DNA of 64,000 bases. Source: Narthecium ossifragum. Taxonomy: Eukaryota > Streptophyta > Magnoliopsida > Dioscoreales > Nartheciaceae. The notes under the pieces are model-generated. The model did not search any database, was not told the origin of the DNA, and was given only the letters and a program-made list of their open reading frames with translations. Location: positions 21,545,897 through 21,609,896 of the forward strand of contig OY986975.1 in assembly GCA_963920575.1 (NCBI GenBank), in the 5' to 3' direction. A program made the translations under genes and the position numbers. Below, one piece after another: positions 21,117-32,031 of this stretch. Each line of letters opens with the position of its first letter. The stretch's first letter is position 1.

Positions 21117-24100
21117 CCCAAAACCCACAAAAATCACACCTTTCCAACTCAATCGACCACTTTCTCGACTCCTTCCCCCTTTTCAGCTATGCCATCACCG
21201 CATCCTCCCAAAAACTTCGCCGGCTTCTCAGAAATTTCCAGAATCCAACGATTCTTGCCCAAAAAAAGGATTTTTTACCACAATTAGCAGTGAACTCAAG
21301 GATTCAGAGAGACGTCGGCTTCCATGAGAGAGGGGATGGGCGGGAGTGGGGGATGGATCTTGAAGTATCCCTTGGGTGACACTCTCTAATCTAAATTTAA
21401 TCATCGGTATTCCAACAGTCTTGTCTGAGAAAATTCCCAAAAAAGAAGAAAAATAGACATATATAATAAATTAAGTATTGGGTGAGGTGGGATGAGTTAA
21501 ATAATTTTGCTGACTAACAAAAATTTTAATACTTTATGGCTATGTTAGATGTGATGGATGAACCGCCTTATGGAATACTCTAGAAATCCACCACCCATTT
21601 GCCTCGAGATAAGGGTGTGACATCAGGATAGACACAATTTTGTTGCTGAGTCCACCCATATTTATAAATTATTAAATGGGTTTATCAACTAAATGTAATT
21701 ATTGACAGATCTTTTCGGTGCTGGAGTGCTAAGCAAGAGATTTAAATAAAAACCAAATTATACTTTAATACCCTGCCCTATTGTTTCATGATTTAGCATC
21801 TAATATCTTGATTTTTAAAAATCATATACATGTATTCCTGACTTTTCAAACTTTACGATTTAGTTTAAGTCGTTAAAGGATGTTAGCTGGCCTCATCAAA
21901 AACCGGTTCTCCTGCGCATTGAATGAATCGCTGCCGCTTGTCATCATCTACCATCAGCCACCACCATCACCTCCACCTCCGACATCACCACCACCACCCA
22001 CCCACCCTCTTCTTCACCCCATGATAACTGTTGCCACCATCCATTGCCGCGAGCCCATCTCCGCCTTCGGAGGGCATGAGTGAGGTCGGGGAATAGGAGG
22101 AGGGAGCTTGGGGGAAACGGAGACTAGTGGTGAGACACTCGTGGCATTGTTGGGCGGCGAGGGAAGACGGTGGTGGGAGCTGAGGGGACACCAAATCTAA
22201 AGTCGTTTGTGGCTTTATTGGACACCGGATCTCCATCACTTGTTCATGCACATTGTCGAGAGGCTTGGACACCGGACCTCTCCCCAACCCTTGCGAGTGC
22301 TGTCTCTCTCTCTCTCCAGTATCTCTCTCTCCCCACGATCGGTGAATTAATCCAAAATCAATCAAAATAGGTGAAAATCGATCAAAATTAAACACGGTCT
22401 TGTGCTCGGGATGTCAGGATTAGAGTGCATAGGTATCGGGTACTTTTTTGTAGTTTTAAAAGTCAAGAGTATTGGATCGTAAAAACTTGAAACTAAATGT
22501 ATTAAAGTATAATTTGGCCAAATAAAAGGTGTTTTATTTATCAAACTTTCAAAACTTTCAAGCTTTAATTTCTTACATAACCATCCTTATGTCAACTCTC
22601 GTCATTTAAAGATCCCATTTGGTTTGGGGTTAAGGGGAATGGGGTTAAGGGAGGTTAGGAGTTAGATGGGATTAGTGTCGTGCATTGGATGCCTTGAATT
22701 TTGTCGCCGGCTTGACTATGACACATTACACAGAGTTAAGGAATGGGTGTAAGAAAAAATAGAAAGGAATAGAATAAGTGAAGTAATGATAAGACCGTAA
22801 TCATTACTTTGATGTTTCGACCAAATGAGGGCTAAGAGTCTGAGTTATATACGTAATTAAAAAGTTTTGAAGCATAAATATATGTGATTCGGAATTTTCT
22901 TTTCATATACGTAACATTTGTGTTCATTCCTGCATATTTAAATATCTTCTCTGTTCTTTTTGGCATACATGTGGCAATGTGCAACCAGATTTCAAACATA
23001 CTAATTAGCCATCAGACTCATCTAATCAAACAAAAAAAAAACAGATTTCAAGCATACCAATCAGTTCTTGTTAATATTTCTAGTGAGAATGGTGTTTTCC
23101 ATAGAACTAGGCATGCATTAGCCTCATTGCTGGAAGAGCTTCAAAACCACACCATCAAAGCCAAAACAAGGACGGCCATTACAATTAGCAGACAACGAAG
23201 CTCATCTTCTTGCCGGCGTCCTACTACGAACCGACGAAGCGGGCCGGGCGATTTGTATCAAGAATGCGTCCCATGAACGACAAGTAGGCCAGGTGATTTG
23301 GATCCAGAAAGCTTGGCCTTAATGAAAACATTAGAGAGAGCGCCCAATAAACATTCCATCCATCGACTTAAACTTTTGGGTTGACTGACGATGTAACAAC
23401 ACGAATGAATAGAACACAAAAAAAAAAAAAAAAACAGCAAACAATATGATGAATAAGAAAGAAAATGTAATCAGATATATGGTAAATTGATCAAACAAAT
23501 CAGCAAAGAATATATATCTCATCAACACAGGAATGAGATTGGGGGAGTGATTTATCTGATAAAAAAATACAGCAAGAGAAGGAAATCCCAAGCGTTGAGA
23601 TTCTCATCTGACGGTTGAAGTCCAACAACTTTCTCTTTCTTACTTGAAGTGATCTTAACCGTCGGATGAAGATCAAACAGTTGGAGATTGCTGCTGCAGG
23701 TCTCCCCAAGGACACCAACTTCTGTAGAATTGGATTTCAGCCGTTCAGATAGAAATCACTGGTCGAGATTAAAGTTTCTCTCTCCTATGATACACTACTG
23801 TAGGATTAGTTGTTCTTCACCCTTGAATCCTTGATTGAAAGCATTATCAGAATCATAGTTCTCCCAGGCAACCAAACATAAATTGTACAAATTTATTCTC
23901 CACAAATAATTCTTCTAACATAGAACACATCACCTTCTTCTCAAATTAGAAGCTTTAAACATAGCATCTTGCTGAAGACAAGAAATCTCACAACAACGTT
24001 CAAAGAATACTGCATTAGATCAACCAATCCTTACGAAACCATCATAAAACTACTGGTCAATATGAACTACACAAGGATATAGCATGACAATTTTTGTTCA

Positions 24101-24283
24101 TCGTAGAGCTGAAATGGGTCTCTTCCAGCCTGACTCCAGTCAGAAGACAACCAAATAACAGGGAAAGAAAAAGTGTTGAAACAATCAATCAACTTCAAGA
24201 AACCCTGGAAACAAGTCTACTAAAAAGCTCAAATTGGTAATCTGTCATCTTCATCATCATTATCGAACGGAAAACAGAAAACT
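21117..24283. other. Repeat-bearing spacer upstream of the RMR gene
   Basis: About 3.2 kb. The first few hundred bases should include the RMR promoter; no clear TATA box was found. An element with inverted ends occupies 21743-22527. The rest (22530-24280) is AT-rich with a long A-run at 23418-23435. I recognise no exon. Confidence 0.45.
21743..22527. mobile_element. Candidate non-autonomous transposon with ~28-bp inverted ends
   Basis: Left end contains CCAAATTATACTTTAATAC; the reverse complement of the right end contains CCAAATTATACTTTAATAC too, and both are preceded by an AAATAAAA/TTTTATTT block. The 785-bp body holds a CAC/TCC-rich stretch (21955-22020) and a CTCTCT run, but no transposase motif. 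The boundaries are approximate and I could not define a target duplication. Confidence 0.5.
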
Positions 24284-24300
24284 AACCATAGAGGTACTCT

Positions 24301-24364
24301 TTTTTTTTTTGATTAGATAAGCCCGAAGGCCGGGTAGTACACGAACACCAACAGAAACAAAAAC
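24301..24364 (-). mobile_element. 64-bp LINE-like tail insertion with 17-bp target duplication
   Basis: AACCATAGAGGTACTCT occurs at 24284-24300 and again at 24365-24381. Between them, read on the minus strand, is a short sequence ending in CTTATCTAATC followed by ten A. A poly(A) end plus a long target duplication is the mark of target-primed reverse transcription, here cut to a stub. Confidence 0.8.
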
Positions 24365-24570
24365 AACCATAGAGGTACTCTGGGGACTGCACAAAGAAGA
24401 AAACCAAATCCAAGACTTTATTTTTCTCTCTGTAGCCAGTATTCACCTCGCATTCAAGAAAAGAAAAGCATGATCTCCGATATCAAGCACATCTAATTTA
24501 GCACTGCATAAACAAGTCAATACAGCTCGCTACTCGCTCTTTGCCATCAAAATAACTTGATCAGTGGCAC

Positions 24571-25055
24571 TTGGTCATCCTGCAAGAAGCACACGACACA
24601 GAACATAGGTGCCTCAGCTCCGAGCAATCAGCTAAGGTTGTCGAGTGAGACGAACACGAGTGAATCAGCCCTGATCTCCTTCCTGTTCAAAGGAAGCTCC
24701 TCTGACCTTGGAGAACCAATACAAAATCACTCGAGACAACAATCTGCAAGCTGACAATCCTCATATGCACCTCCTTCGCACCTGCCTCCCTAAACAGCCA
24801 GGTGATCTTTAATGATGCCAGCACTCCAGAAAAAAATCAAACACCACACTCTTCCTTGGAACGTGGTGAACCAATGAGAGCTTCAATTTAACTGCAAGAT
24901 CACTAATTTCTAGCTCTGGCCAAAAATTCATCCAGCCAATATAATCATTTGGAATAAGGCATTGATGAAATTGCATTGCTTCACATAGCCGAGAGCAGCA
25001 TAGAAACCAGAATCCAGCACCAGGACAAAGACATTGGCACTTGGCGCAGAGGCCT
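24571..25055 (-). pseudogene. Decayed partial copy of the amidophosphoribosyltransferase gene
   Basis: The plus strand here aligns by eye with 27797-28325 inside the intact gene downstream: shared blocks include CAGAACATAGGTGCCTC / CAGAACATGGGTGCCTC, AGCTCCTCTGACCTTGG, GATCCTCATATGCACCTCCT and CATAGCCGAG. The aligned part corresponds to the C-terminal half of the enzyme (PRPP-binding side). Indels and stops break the frame, one deletion removes tens of bases, and neither the N-terminal domain nor a start is visible. It lies about 2.7 kb from the intact gene in the same orientation, so a local duplication followed by decay is the simplest reading. Confidence 0.85.
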
Positions 25056-26677
25056 CCCAGAGAAAAAGTCAGTCTGAGTTATTTATGCCCCACACAAATA
25101 GCTTACAGTTTAGTGCAGGCAAGAAGCCCAGAAAGAAAATAGATTCAGGAAAAAAAGCATCAGAAGATCTTCGGATATTCATCCCAATAAAATTGAGGAA
25201 CAAAGAAGAAGAAGTCAGTCTGGGTATTAGCACACCAGAAGAATATACTCTATATGCAAGTTCCATTTAAACAATATAAGCATACATTAAAGCATTCCAG
25301 ATTAGGTAGAATGACTTTTGGGCTTGGATATGGCTGAAATTTCTGTTTAGTACAATTTCATATAACAAAAAACAATTGGTCTAAGCATAATGGACGGCAC
25401 AACCAGGTATCATAAAGAGGTAAAACAATACAGCCAATGATATACATAAAAACCCTGGGTCATCAAATTATAATAGAGAAAAGAATTAGCAACTGTGGGA
25501 ACTTGGGAGTCAAACTTATGTTTAAAGGAAGGTACACAAACACGGTCCTTGTTTTAAAAGTTAGGTACAGATTCCATCTTGGTCAGATAAACGATACCTC
25601 TGTGGTCCTCATGCTTCAACAGGGCACCTCTCTTACATAGGAGTGCATGATTACTGCACAATTACATCCAAAACAGTAAGCATGCAAGTTTAAAATCACT
25701 AACGAATTAAATAGTTTCAGTGGTAGCAGTAAGAAAATCGAGTCAGCTATAAAAACGGAGTTGCATCATGATTTAGTGCAGCTAAATTTTTAATGGCAGC
25801 CTGGGCTTCGCTTCCAAGAAAGATGACACCAGGAGTAGCAAAGAGACGAAGATGATTCGAGCTATAGAAGCTATGGCTGCTCAAAGAGGATTGGTTAATC
25901 AAGTTGGTCAATCCTGCAGACACTAGGGTACTACTTATCTATAAGCAAAACTCTACTTAAACTATTAACACCAAACAACTTCTTCATCAACAGGTACAAA
26001 GCCAGAGTCTCAATAGCATATGATCAATGCTATATATAGACAAGAAGGACGAAAATGCTACAACTCATCATACTCTAACTATATTAACTCAATTTAAAGA
26101 ATGCCACTGGCTTAATAAGCTATCCTAAGCTTTTCTAGAACCTGTCTATCTGAGATCACTATTAGCTGGTTTTAAAAATGTTCTACATTCCACCAAAATA
26201 AATGATAATTGTCCATTGTAGCATTCTCTTCTTGAGAAACTAACCAACAAGCCACAATGGATATCCAAAAATGATCCCAAAATTCTCTCCTATCCTCATA
26301 GGCTCTAGAAGCTGACCTCCAAAACAATGCAATCATCCTTTCCATAACAACCAACTCAAGTTTAAAACTAAATGTTGTTAATGTTCAATTAATCCAATTT
26401 GAACCCATAACTTACATGTTTTATTCTATTCGTTGAGCTGGTGAACCTGCCTTAGAGACCAAAGCATATCCTATGTCGATCAAGGACATCTAACCTTTAA
26501 AGATGATAAAAAAATACACCTTCACAGAACTCCTAACATCAGTTTGCTGCCAAATTGAGAGTTTGTAAATACCATCCAGCTCAATAAATCAAATCTTGCA
26601 ATAAAACAAGACAAAAGCTGTATTAGGTTCAGCCCTGGTTGCCTAGACCATTGTAAATTACTAGCAGGTCTTTGCCT
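25056..26677. other. Spacer between pseudogene and tandem repeat
   Basis: 1.6 kb, AT-rich. Short frames such as 25034-25270 begin inside the pseudogene and show no family features. Nothing else recognised. Confidence 0.4.
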
Positions 26678-27721
26678 AGACCAAAATCAAAACTTTCTGC
26701 TCCTCCCTGCATCTCACGTCAATAAGGAAAAGCACAACCTCTTATACGGCGAGTGTATAATTTAGCACGTCTTTGACAGTGATGCACTCTATGAACTACC
26801 AAGTGATGAAACATGGCAATACTTGTCATCCCCAAGCACATATGAGAGTGTCCACCGTCACAACCAGAGCAAGGATTCAGCAAATAACCAACTTCAATCA
26901 ACCTTGCAGACAATTTCACCGCATAAAGAGAAATGAAAATTGGCTTACTAACTATAGACTATCATAGTAAAATGAAATCCAAAATTATACTGGGCTCTCA
27001 ATTATCAATAATAGGACAAAATAAAACATGTTCACCAATATGTTTTTCCAACTCTCATTGAGAGGCTCTCATCTTTATCATCATTATCAAAGATAACATA
27101 AAACTAACCAGAGAAGTATGGTAGAAGTTGGATAAAGAGGGAAAAACAAAAAAAAGACCAAAATCAAAACTTTCTGCTCCTCCCTGCATCTCACATCAAT
27201 AAAGAAAAGCACAACCTCTTATACGGCGAGTGTATAATTTAGCACGTCTTTGACAGTGATGCACTCTATGAACTACCAAGTGATGAAACATGGCAATACT
27301 TGTCATCCCCAAGCACATATGAGAGTGTCCACCGTCACAACCAGAGCAAGGATTCAGCAAATAACCAACTTCAATCAACCTTGCAGACAATTTCACCGCA
27401 TAAAGAGAAATGAAAACTGGCTTACTAACTATAGACTATCATAGTAAAATGAAATCCAAAATTATACTGGGCTCTCAATTATCAATAATAGGATAAAATA
27501 AAACATGTTCACCAATATGTTTTTCGAACTCTCATTGAGAGGCTCTCATCTTTATCATCATTATCAAAGATAACATAAAACTAACCAGAGAAGTATGGTA
27601 GAAGTTGGATAAAGAGGGAAAAACAAAAAAAAGACCAAAATCAAAACTTTCTGCTCCTCCCCGCATCTCGCGTCAATAAGGAAAAGCACAACCTCTTATA
27701 AGGCGAGTGTATAATTTAGCA
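26678..27721. repeat. 477-bp tandem duplication (2.2 copies) ending at the 3' end of the ATase gene
   Basis: Unit 1 is 26678-27154, unit 2 is 27155-27631 (nearly identical), and a partial third unit runs 27632-27721, stopping 25 bp past the stop codon of the amidophosphoribosyltransferase gene. Identical small frames on both strands recur exactly 477 bp apart (for example 26719-26919 and 27196-27396), which follows from the duplication and is not evidence of coding. The partial third unit joins the unit to the native 3' flank of the gene, so the array likely grew from that flank. Confidence 0.93.
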
Positions 27722-27745
27722 TTGTATAGAAGGGGTCAATCCAGC

Positions 27746-29401
27746 TCACTGTGTGTCTGCTACGGTGACTTTCTCTACATCAATCGGTGGCACAGGGTAA
27801 TCCAGCGAGAAGCACGCATCACAGAACATGGGTGCCTCGTCAGCAAGCAGTCGCCTGAGGCTCTCGAGTGAAAGGAAAGCAAGTGAATCAGCCCCAATCT
27901 CCTTCCTCACTCCCTCGACATCCATCCTATTTGAAATAAGCTCCTCTGACCTTGGCGTATCAATACCATAGTAACATGAGCCGATGATTGGCGGGCTGGC
28001 GATCCTCATATGCACCTCCTTGGCACCTGACTCCCTTAACAGCCTCACTATCTTAGATGAAGTCGTGCCCCGAACGATGGAATCGTCGATAACGACCACT
28101 CTCTTTCCTTCCAGAATGTGGCGTACCGGCGAGAGCTTCAGCTTGACGGCAAGGTCGCGAATTTCCTGCCCCGGTTGGATAAAAGTGCGGCCAACGTAAT
28201 GGTTGCGAATAAGACCTTGCTGAAATTGCAGCCCTGATTGCGTCGCATAGCCGAGCGCGGCATAGAAGCCAGAATCCGGCACTGGGATGACAACATCGGC
28301 ACCGGGAGCGGGGGCCTCGGTAGCAAGGGCAGCGCCAAACTTGTACCGAGTGGCACTCACTGGATGTTCAAAGACGACGGACTGTGGCAAAGCAAAGTAT
28401 ATGAGCTCAAAGACGCAAGCTTTACGGGGCTTTGGTGGTGTTAGGCAATGCGGGGTGACGGAGAGGGTCTTCAAGTCCACTGCGAGTATCTCTCCGGGAA
28501 GGACTTCGCGGTCATAGACGGCACCAATGAGGTCCAAAGCGCATGTCTCGGAGGCAAACACAATAGCAGGAGGGCCGTTGGGAACTGGCAAGTGGCCGAG
28601 GACCAGTGGGCGGAAGCCATAGGGATCGCGGACGGCAAGGAGCTTGTCAGAAGTGAGGAAGAGTAAGGAGTAGGCGCCGGAGATGATGCGGCAAGCTTCA
28701 GACACCCGGGACACGAAAGGCCGGGACTTTGAGGTGGCGATGAGATGGAGTATGACTTCGGTGTCTGAGGAGGTGTTAAAGATGGAGCCTTTCTCTTCCA
28801 AGTCGTTCCGGAGAGAGTGGTAGTTCACGAGGTTTCCGTTGTGCGCAATGGCAACGGGGCCGAAGCGATAGGAGGCGAGAAGGGGCTGGACGTTAGAGAT
28901 GGAGGCGGTGGCGCCAGCCGTAGAATAGCGAACGTGGCCGATGGCGGCGGAGCCGGGGAGGGTGGAGAGGTTATGGGAGGTGGACGGGTCGAATACCTCA
29001 GAGACAAGGCCGAGACCGCGCGCCGGGTGTAGTTCACCAGAGTCGTCTGCGGAGACGATGCCAGCGCCCTCCTCACCGCGGTGTTGCAAGGCGTGGAGCC
29101 CAAAATAGCACAGCTGCGCCGCGCCGGGGTGACCAACGATGCCCACCACCCCGCACTCCTCCCGAGGCTTGTCGAAGTCGAACTCCGGAAAAGCCTCCGC
29201 CTCATGCGCCGACGCCCGTAAGCTGGGGACCGGTCGCCGCGGCGAAGGAGAAGAGGAGAGGCGGGCAGCGAGATGTCGCCGGCAGGCTTTCAGGAATAAC
29301 TGGGAGCATAGACTGGAGCGGTGGGTGTTAGGGTTTGTGGCGGCGGAGAGGCGGCGGCGAGCAGTAACGGCCGCGGCGGTGGTGCCTGTGGAGGCGGCCA
29401 T
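27746..29401 (-). CDS. Amidophosphoribosyltransferase, chloroplastic (glutamine PRPP amidotransferase)
   Basis: Single uninterrupted exon, 551 residues, as in known plant ASE genes. It catalyses the first committed step of purine synthesis in plastids: PRPP plus glutamine to 5-phosphoribosylamine. Residues 1 to about 80 are Ala/Ser/Arg-rich (transit peptide plus propeptide). C83 in REECGVVGIVG is the N-terminal nucleophile of the glutaminase domain after processing. GHVRYSTAG, AHNGNLVNY and SSDTEVILH are class-II amidotransferase motifs; VVVIDDSIVRGTTS (435-448) is the PRPP loop. Cys residues in KACVFE, GSCYYG and MFCDAC fit the 4Fe-4S ligands of the family. The ATG at 29401 is the first; the in-frame codon at 29411-29413 is TTG. 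Plants usually have two or three ASE paralogues and I cannot say which this is. Confidence 0.96.
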   Translation of the reverse strand: MAASTGTTAAAVTARRRLSAATNPNTHRSSLCSQLFLKACRRHLAARLSSSPSPRRPVPSLRASAHEAEAFPEFDFDKPREECGVVGIVGHPGAAQLCYFGLHALQHRGEEGAGIVSADDSGELHPARGLGLVSEVFDPSTSHNLSTLPGSAAIGHVRYSTAGATASISNVQPLLASYRFGPVAIAHNGNLVNYHSLRNDLEEKGSIFNTSSDTEVILHLIATSKSRPFVSRVSEACRIISGAYSLLFLTSDKLLAVRDPYGFRPLVLGHLPVPNGPPAIVFASETCALDLIGAVYDREVLPGEILAVDLKTLSVTPHCLTPPKPRKACVFELIYFALPQSVVFEHPVSATRYKFGAALATEAPAPGADVVIPVPDSGFYAALGYATQSGLQFQQGLIRNHYVGRTFIQPGQEIRDLAVKLKLSPVRHILEGKRVVVIDDSIVRGTTSSKIVRLLRESGAKEVHMRIASPPIIGSCYYGIDTPRSEELISNRMDVEGVRKEIGADSLAFLSLESLRRLLADEAPMFCDACFSLDYPVPPIDVEKVTVADTQ

Positions 29402-29744
29402 AAGTTGAGGCAAAGGAACGGAGAGCCGAGATGACCCGCTCAGAGGGGCTTAATGGGTTTAAATTGAAGGAGGGTTGAAGTGAACCGATTTCGATTCGAA
29501 CTAAAAAACCGAGCCCGTCTCAAACATAAACAGGCCGTGCAAATGAAATTTAATAGCAGTATAAATATTATCTCCAAAATCTTTTTTTTTTTTACCTTAT
29601 ATCTGCTCCTTTTGATTATTTTGACTAAATTATGATAAATTTAAAATGGCTAAATCTATTTTTTCATTGTTATAAGGATATAATATGCACAATAATTATT
29701 GCTACTAAATAGCACACAAATCTGAACCTTTTTTATGAAGTATG

Positions 29745-30522
29745 AAAAAGACAAGAAGGCTAGAGGCGAGTCTAGGAGGACATCCAGGTTGATGTCTCTC
29801 AGTGTGCTGGTCAACCACGAGCTGGGATTGACATCGTAGGGCTCACAAAGGATGGGGATACAGCCTGCTAATGCATGGGTTGTAGGTCGGCCACATCGGA
29901 AGGAGAGGAGCTGGGCATCAAGTTACCTCATGTCAAGCTTCACCAACTTGATGATAAATAAGTCTTTTGTTAATCTACATCATTAAACTTGTCATGTCAT
30001 TTAAAATTTTTTGATAAATTTCATTTAAAATTTTATATCAATTGAGATGAATTGAATTTTTTTTCATTTGATCTTGTTTACAATTAGAATTTATTTGATG
30101 ATGTGGTAAGTTTGATGACGTGGATTAGCAAAAGGCTTATCTGTCATTGAGTTAGTGGAGTTTGGCATAGGGTGATTTGGTGTCAAACTCTCATCGAATA
30201 ATTTCTCATGTTAGAGACGCGTCATAGAGGTATGCACAATGTCCTCATGGAGTCAGATTGTAGGAGTGTAATTAACTACTTGAACGGCATCAAAATTTAG
30301 GCGTCGGATCTTGAAACAAATCTCCGCGTTGTGTGGGGCTTGACATGTGATTTCATAGGAGTGATTTTTATTTCATTCCTAGGTTTTGTAACCTCATGGC
30401 CGATCACCTTGCACATGTAGTTCGTGATCAACCTCGGAGTGCCGTCCCGGTGGATAGTATGGAACCCCATATATAACCCCAGCCTTCTAAGCAAAAAAGA
30501 ACAAAGAAAAAAAAGACAAGAA
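29745..30522 (+). mobile_element. Truncated LINE remnant with RNase H-like 3' part
   Basis: Around 30230-30480 the plus strand encodes, with frameshifts, VLMESDCRSVINYLN and, further on, LMADHLAHVVRD; these match the ESD...V.L and N..AD.LA pattern of the RNase H domain at the end of plant LINE polyproteins. An A-rich tail follows (30492-30514). AAAAAGACAAGAA occurs at 29745-29757 and 30510-30522 and may be the target duplication, though its A-rich start makes the exact edge uncertain. The 5' third shows no recognisable coding. Confidence 0.6.
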
Positions 30523-31536
30523 CATTAACTACTTTGTAGGATACTTTAATTATTTTATCTCATTATAGATCCTTATGCATGTATGACTTTGGAAGAGGGG
30601 AAAAAATTGATAATTGGGTTATTTTTTCAAATAATGATCCCAATTCTTGAAGAAAATATTCGATCAAAATACTCAGAAGAGATATAGAAAAATCAAAGCA
30701 CCTTTTTATATTACTTCTAATTTTATATTTTTATGTGAATATAATTACACAATTAGAATAAGAGTTCGGTTCGGTCTAATTCGTGCGAACCAAATCGATC
30801 CGAACCGAACTCGGCTACCATTGTACTAGTGGGAGTCGGTATGGTCGGGTCTATTAATGCCGTCTCGAAGTACGTTGAGATCAAGACCGTACGTTGGAGT
30901 GAAACGACGTGAATCCAACCGTCTATTTTGGCAGCATCTTCAAGCGAATCCAAAGACTTCCCTGGCTCTTTCCCCTTTAATGCCATGGAGGGGCCCCACT
31001 CGGAGTCAATACGTGACTTATATAGGTAAACTGGCTCATTCCAATTCTCTCTCCCTCTTTAATAATGTTTAATTTGGTTTGAAATTGTGGCTATTTGGCT
31101 CAATCCAATGAATACAAACCAAGTAACAATCTATGAAACATTCCTCATATTTCCTCAACTTAACTTATATTTTCATATTTTGTAATTTATGATCCATGAC
31201 GTGGACCCATGTAGCCAAATTGGTGGTTCTTAAGTCGGACCCACTGGACCCATTTGCACTGATGGAGGAAGAGGACAAGCTTCTTTCAAGTGAAAGAGAA
31301 AGGAATAATGGTCGAAAGAGATACTCGTATCTGTATTCTAATGAGGTAGTGGAGAGCGTTTGAGAGCCATAAGGGAGAACCCAATCCTTGTCACGCCGTT
31401 TACCTCCACTCAAAAAGGAGAGGTGGATGATGAGCCCCTCTCCAGGTTTGAACTGTGGATATGAGATTTTTAAGTTGAGGAAGGGAATCTACAAGTACAC
31501 TGACCTGTGTGTAGTTTTCTTGTCCACACAGCACTA

Positions 31537-31680
31537 CTTTGAGTTGATATCTTTGACCAGCAATCAGACATATCCCATGAGATTCTTATGAAAAGAGGAC
31601 ATACATAGCCCTTTGAGTTGATATGTTTGACCAACAATGAGACAAAATCACCTGAGATTCTTATGAAAAGAGGCATAGAA
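31537..31680. repeat. 74-bp direct repeat
   Basis: CTTTGAGTTGATAT at 31537 recurs at 31611, followed in both by TTTGACCA and GAGATTCTTATGAAAAGAGG. Two diverged copies, noncoding. Confidence 0.8.
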
Positions 31681-32031
31681 AGCATATCAACCCTTTGAAT
31701 ATGAGCAGAAGTTCAGATGAGTCTTGGTCATAAAGAATGGCCACAAGTTTAAAACAGTTGTAATGGCACTGCTCGAATATTGTATGATTCTGAAAATTTA
31801 TACAGCTGACAAATCTTTAAACATCATTAGAAGATTTCTCATACATTTGAGACGGAGTCTCGAATTGGACAACAAACAGCGAATAAGATTGAATACCAGC
31901 TTAGTTCACCTTCTCTAAGCTAGATGGATGACCAATAAAAGTTGAGAAAATGCAAACACTGTTGACATAACAAAATTACAGGAAAGGATGCAAGGATGAT
32001 CATCTTATTCTTCCAAGCATGAGATTCCTAA

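Larger units (their letters stand above)
29402..32031. other. Spacer between ATase and COX7a-like genes
   Basis: 2.6 kb. The part next to 29402 must contain the ATase promoter (no clear TATA). It also holds a truncated LINE (29745-30522), a GC-richer patch around 30765-30815 containing palindromic CGGTTCGG / CCGAACCG, and a 74-bp direct repeat at 31537-31680. Frames at 30753-30986 and 31165-31413 show no recognisable domain. Confidence 0.45.

Noticed and set aside
26719..27444. Two identical pairs of 64-66-codon frames 477 bp apart
   Set aside because: The identity follows from the tandem DNA duplication; no known protein family and no codon-level conservation can be argued.
28138..29205. 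Alternative frames inside the ATase gene on both strands
   Set aside because: They are shadows of a GC-rich single-exon gene whose own frame carries all family motifs.
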